This document shows positions 6,138 to 7,819 of a DNA stretch of 7,819 bases, piece by piece. The DNA comes from an uncultured Caulobacteraceae bacterium (GTDB lineage Bacteria; Pseudomonadota; Alphaproteobacteria; Caulobacterales; Caulobacteraceae): NCBI GenBank assembly GCA_937952995.1, contig CALFYB010000322.1:1-7819 (forward strand), read 5' to 3'. Position numbers and translations under genes: made by a program. The notes below the pieces were generated by a model, which was not told the DNA's origin, did no database searches, and was given only the letters and a program-made list of their open reading frames with translations. The stretch's first letter is position 1; each line of letters opens with the position of its first letter.

Positions 6138-6881
6138 ATGGACCTAGAGTGCTTTCCCACCATGAGCCGCCCGCCCGAGATCGTGCCGGGACGGCCGAAC
6201 CGGGATTGGATGGACGCCTTCTCTGAGCGCCATCCCTATCGCTGCTTGCCCTTGACCATGGCCAATACCAGTGGCTGGGAAATTCTTTGCCCTGTCGGCT
6301 TTACGGCGGAGTGGAATGGCGGCCCCGAAAAGAGCGACATCACCTTCAGGCCCGATACACCCTATGTCGGCTTTCATGAGTTTGTGGTGTCGCACTTCAC
6401 CCAAGGCATCATGACCTTCCATCCCGGCTATATGTTTCGCACCCCCCTTAAATGGTCGATGATGGTTCAGGGGCCACCGAACCTAATCAAGGATGGCATC
6501 CAGGCCCTGTCAGGTCTGGTCGAGACCGATTGGCTGCCCTTTCCCTTCACCATGAACTGGGCCTTTACCCGCCCCGGGAAGGTGCGGTTTGAGCGCGGTG
6601 AGCCGTTCTGCTTCTTTACACTGGTCCAGGACAAGGCCTTGGAGGCCTTTGAACCGGTCATCCGATCTTTCGACTCCGAGCCCGTATTGCGCGGGCAATA
6701 TGAGGCGTGGAACCGCGAGCGGACGGACTTCAACAAACGTTTAGCCAAACAGGATCCGGCCGCCGTTAAGGAGGCTTGGCAGAGATACTATTTCAAAGGG
6801 GAGATCCCCGATGATCTAGGAACTGCACCTGCCGACCACGTCAATCGCCGCCGCCTTGCCCCGACCCGGGTCAAGCTCTGA
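6138..6881 (+). CDS. DUF6065 family protein, function unknown
   Basis: This 247-residue soluble protein matches, from memory, the DUF6065 family. Signs are the MDLECFP start, RPYRCLPL-like and NTSGWEILCPVGFTAEWNGG (residues 43-62), FPFTMNWAFTRPG (135-147) and the C-terminal KEAWQRYYFKGE (211-222). It is rich in aromatic residues and has alternating short strands, which suggests a beta-rich core, followed by a charged helical end. No catalytic motif, signal peptide or membrane segment is visible, so I assign no activity. The start at 6138 has AGAGG (6125-6129) 8 nt upstream. It is divergent from the deacylase gene across 123 bp in which I see no convincing promoter. A tRNA-Gly gene follows 106 bp downstream on the same strand. 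Confidence 0.75.
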   Translation: MDLECFPTMSRPPEIVPGRPNRDWMDAFSERHPYRCLPLTMANTSGWEILCPVGFTAEWNGGPEKSDITFRPDTPYVGFHEFVVSHFTQGIMTFHPGYMFRTPLKWSMMVQGPPNLIKDGIQALSGLVETDWLPFPFTMNWAFTRPGKVRFERGEPFCFFTLVQDKALEAFEPVIRSFDSEPVLRGQYEAWNRERTDFNKRLAKQDPAAVKEAWQRYYFKGEIPDDLGTAPADHVNRRRLAPTRVKL

Positions 6882-6922
6882 ACGATGGGGACAAACTTCC
6901 GCCGCCTAGGGCGAGAAGGGCC

Positions 6923-6950
6923 TTGCAAAGCCTTAGCCCCTCTGTCATAA
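6923..6950 (+). promoter_or_regulatory. Possible promoter for tRNA-Gly
   Basis: TTGCAA (6923-6928) and TCATAA (6945-6950) are separated by 16 nt and end 37 bp before the tRNA. The match is modest, and transcription from the DUF6065 gene upstream is an alternative. Confidence 0.3.
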
Positions 6951-6965
6951 GCCCGCCCTCGACGC

Positions 6966-6981
6966 GGACATTTCGATGTCC
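6966..6981 (+). other. Perfect hairpin with TTCG loop in the tRNA-Gly leader
   Basis: GGACAT and ATGTCC form a 6-bp perfect stem closed by a TTCG tetraloop, ending 6 nt before the mature tRNA 5' end. If transcribed it would be part of the RNase P-removed leader. No T-run follows, so it is not a standard terminator of the gene upstream. Confidence 0.5.
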
Positions 6982-6987
6982 TGGAGC

Positions 6988-7062
6988 GCGGGCGTAGCTC
7001 AGTGGTAGAGCACAACCTTGCCAAGGTTGGGGTCGAGAGTTCGAATCTCTTCGCCCGCTCCA
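6988..7062 (+). tRNA. tRNA-Gly (anticodon GCC)
   Basis: A full cloverleaf can be drawn. The acceptor stem GCGGGCG (6988-6994) pairs with CGCCCGC (7052-7058). The D arm GCTC/GAGC encloses AGTGGTA. The anticodon stem CAACC/GGTTG encloses TTGCCAA, with GCC at 7020-7022. The variable loop is 5 nt. The T arm GAGAG/CTCTT, with one G-T pair, encloses TTCGAAT. The discriminator is T7059 and CCA (7060-7062) is encoded. Anticodon GCC reads GGC and GGU glycine codons, and GGC is common in these genes. Confidence 0.97.
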
Positions 7063-7073
7063 ATGTCGATCTA

Positions 7074-7146
7074 CTGATAGCCTAGGGCTCCGGCCCCTAT
7101 CAGGGTGGTGTCTAGGTAAACCACCACACCAGCCGTTCGGCGGCTG
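7074..7146 (+). other. Three tandem inverted repeats downstream of tRNA-Gly
   Basis: Hairpin one: CTGATAG (7074-7080) pairs with CTATCAG (7097-7103), with an inner GGGC/GCCC stem around TCCG. Hairpin two: GGTGGT (7104-7109) with ACCACC (7120-7125). Hairpin three: CAGCCG (7130-7135) with CGGCTG (7141-7146) around TTCGG. None is followed by a T-run; an A7 tract (7155-7161) comes after the last. They may be trailer structures, a Rho-type or processing 3' end, or a small RNA. Confidence 0.4.
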
Positions 7147-7282
7147 CCGCTTGCAAAAAAATCATAGGCACATGCCAATTTGAGGCGGGGCTTCAGACCC
7201 TTTGGTTTGGACTGTGGCCCTCAAGTCGCAGCTTGCGTGCGTCACATCAACGCATTGAATATATTAAATTTATCGCCAAAAA

Positions 7283-7311
7283 TTGACGCTTTCGTGACAG
7301 AAAGCTCACAA
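7283..7311 (+). promoter_or_regulatory. Candidate promoter of the TonB-dependent receptor with internal inverted repeat
   Basis: TTGACGC (7283-7289) fully matches the TTGACGS -35 of the Caulobacter housekeeping consensus. After 14 nt, GCTCACAA (7304-7311) partly matches GCTANAWC. An inverted repeat CTTTC-N6-GAAAG (7289-7293, 7300-7304) fills the spacer and could be an operator. The initiation site would be about 115 bp before the receptor start, leaving a long leader. Confidence 0.45.
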
Positions 7312-7396
7312 TTCACAATAAAATTTACCGATCCCCAAATTTTGGTCAATTGCTGACATCAAACCCCGCGAACACGGTTTAAAGTCATTTCGATAA

Positions 7397-7415
7397 CCTT
7401 TGGGCGAACCAAAGG
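7397..7415 (+). promoter_or_regulatory. Leader hairpin just upstream of the receptor ribosome site
   Basis: CCTTTGG (7397-7403) and CCAAAGG (7409-7415) form a perfect 7-bp stem with loop GCGAA. It ends 8 nt before the GGGGA ribosome site (7424-7428). No T-run follows. It may stabilise the mRNA 5' end or affect translation. Confidence 0.45.
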
Positions 7416-7433
7416 ATCCAAACGGGGAACAAA

Positions 7434-7819
7434 ATGAAAGCATACCTAATGGTCTCCACCGCAGCAGCGGTGCTGGTCTCGATGGGGGCAGGAGCCGCCT
7501 TCGCAGCGGATGCGCCAGCCGCAGCTGTCGAAAACGATCGCGCCATTGAAGACATCGTCGTGACGGCCACGCGCCGCGAAGAGGCGGTCAACAAGATCCC
7601 CGTGGCCATTCAGGCGCTCGGCGGCGAGTCGCTCCAGAAGCTGAACATCGCCAACTTCGAAAAGCTGGTTGAATATCTGCCGAACGTCCGCACGGCTTCG
7701 CAGGGCCCAGGCACCTCGGCCATGTATATTCGCGGCCTGTCCACAGACACGCCGGGCCTGCAAATCACCGGCACCGCCGGCTCGCAGCCCAATGTCGCGC
7801 TCTATCTGAACGATGCGCC
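7434..7819 (+). CDS. TonB-dependent outer-membrane receptor, N-terminal part (runs off the right edge)
   Basis: The ATG at 7434 has GGGGA five bases upstream, and 128 codons are visible. Residues 1 to about 24 form a signal peptide: Lys2, a hydrophobic Ala/Val/Leu core, and GAAFA before a probable cut ahead of Ala25. A short Ala/Pro stretch leads to a TonB box, EDIVVTATRRE (39-49). The plug domain then begins with KIPVAIQALGGESLQKL, ANFEKLVEYLPNV and YIRGL (98-102), all standard plug landmarks. Such receptors import siderophores, vitamins, oligosaccharides or other large nutrients through the outer membrane using TonB-ExbBD energy. Full proteins are usually 700-1000 residues, so the barrel and substrate clues lie outside the window. 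The absence of an N-terminal secretin/STN domain argues against a transducer that signals to a FecR/sigma pair. C-ending codons (AAC, ATC, GAC) are favoured more than in upstream genes, which fits a well-expressed gene. Confidence 0.92.
   Translation, partial: MKAYLMVSTAAAVLVSMGAGAAFAADAPAAAVENDRAIEDIVVTATRREEAVNKIPVAIQALGGESLQKLNIANFEKLVEYLPNVRTASQGPGTSAMYIRGLSTDTPGLQITGTAGSQPNVALYLNDA

Larger units (their letters stand above)
7063..7433. other. 371-bp gene-free region between tRNA-Gly and the TonB-dependent receptor
   Basis: No credible coding frame is present on either strand. The first part (7074-7146) holds three consecutive inverted repeats just after the tRNA. The middle (about 7250-7350) is distinctly AT-rich compared with the rest of the window and holds a promoter candidate, an imperfect repeated AAATTTAYCG (7266-7275 and 7321-7330) and the palindrome CCAAATTTTGG (7335-7345). 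The end holds a leader hairpin and the ribosome site of the receptor. I see no canonical intrinsic terminator for the tRNA on the + strand. Confidence 0.7.

Noticed and set aside
7130..7161. CAGCCG/CGGCTG hairpin plus A7 tract as an intrinsic terminator
   Set aside because: On the + strand the tract is A, not T. On the - strand the T-run precedes the stem. Neither orientation gives a stem followed by T.
7385..7792. Open frames on - opposite the receptor start
   Set aside because: They are antisense of a receptor with clear signal peptide, TonB box and plug motifs and show no family features.
1..7819. CRISPR array, insertion sequence, prophage or defence island
   Set aside because: No spaced direct repeats, transposase, integrase, terminal inverted repeats or defence-family motifs were seen on either strand.

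Overview
The window reads as two unrelated pieces of alphaproteobacterial DNA joined at about position 650-673. The left piece (1 to about 670) is very GC-rich. It holds the 3' end of a major facilitator transporter and the first 80-87 codons of an amidohydrolase. The right piece (about 650 to 7819) looks like chromosomal core DNA of a Caulobacterales-like organism. The reasons are the family set (FtsK with alphaproteobacterial features, a CXXC-bearing CnoX, a TonB-dependent receptor), a possible CtrA box, and promoters resembling the Caulobacter housekeeping consensus. This taxonomic reading is inference, and no 16S or other decisive marker is present.

The join is the most notable thing in the window. 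The + strand amidohydrolase and the - strand FtsK both lose family resemblance at the same point. They share a stretch of about 24 bp that encodes LDADGVAA in one gene and GRNAIGIE, antiparallel and codon-aligned, in the other. This is what an assembly or amplification chimera looks like. A real rearrangement is possible but less likely. No new protein should be read from the fused frames.

Layout right of the join: ftsK (-), missing its ATPase motor, and a ubiquinone-pathway FAD monooxygenase (+) diverge from a 163-bp spacer carrying a candidate CtrA box. The monooxygenase meets a tail-to-tail neighbour with the two stop codons sharing one CTAG. The - strand then carries, in transcription order from 6014 down to 3260, a prolyl-tRNA editing deacylase, the thioredoxin-TPR chaperedoxin CnoX, a stand-alone LON substrate-binding-domain protein, a Trm112-family protein and a DUF971 protein. 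The last four genes are spaced 13 and 8 nt apart or overlap by 4 nt, so they are very probably one transcript. The cluster has a translation-fidelity and protein-quality theme. A DUF6065 protein (+) diverges from it.

Next is tRNA-Gly(GCC) with an encoded CCA, flanked by small perfect hairpins. A 371-bp gene-free, partly AT-rich region follows, with a promoter candidate and a leader hairpin. It leads into the first 128 codons of a TonB-dependent outer-membrane receptor that runs off the right edge.

I found no CRISPR array, insertion sequence, prophage or defence system. Apart from the join and a few regulatory candidates, this is ordinary core-genome content.
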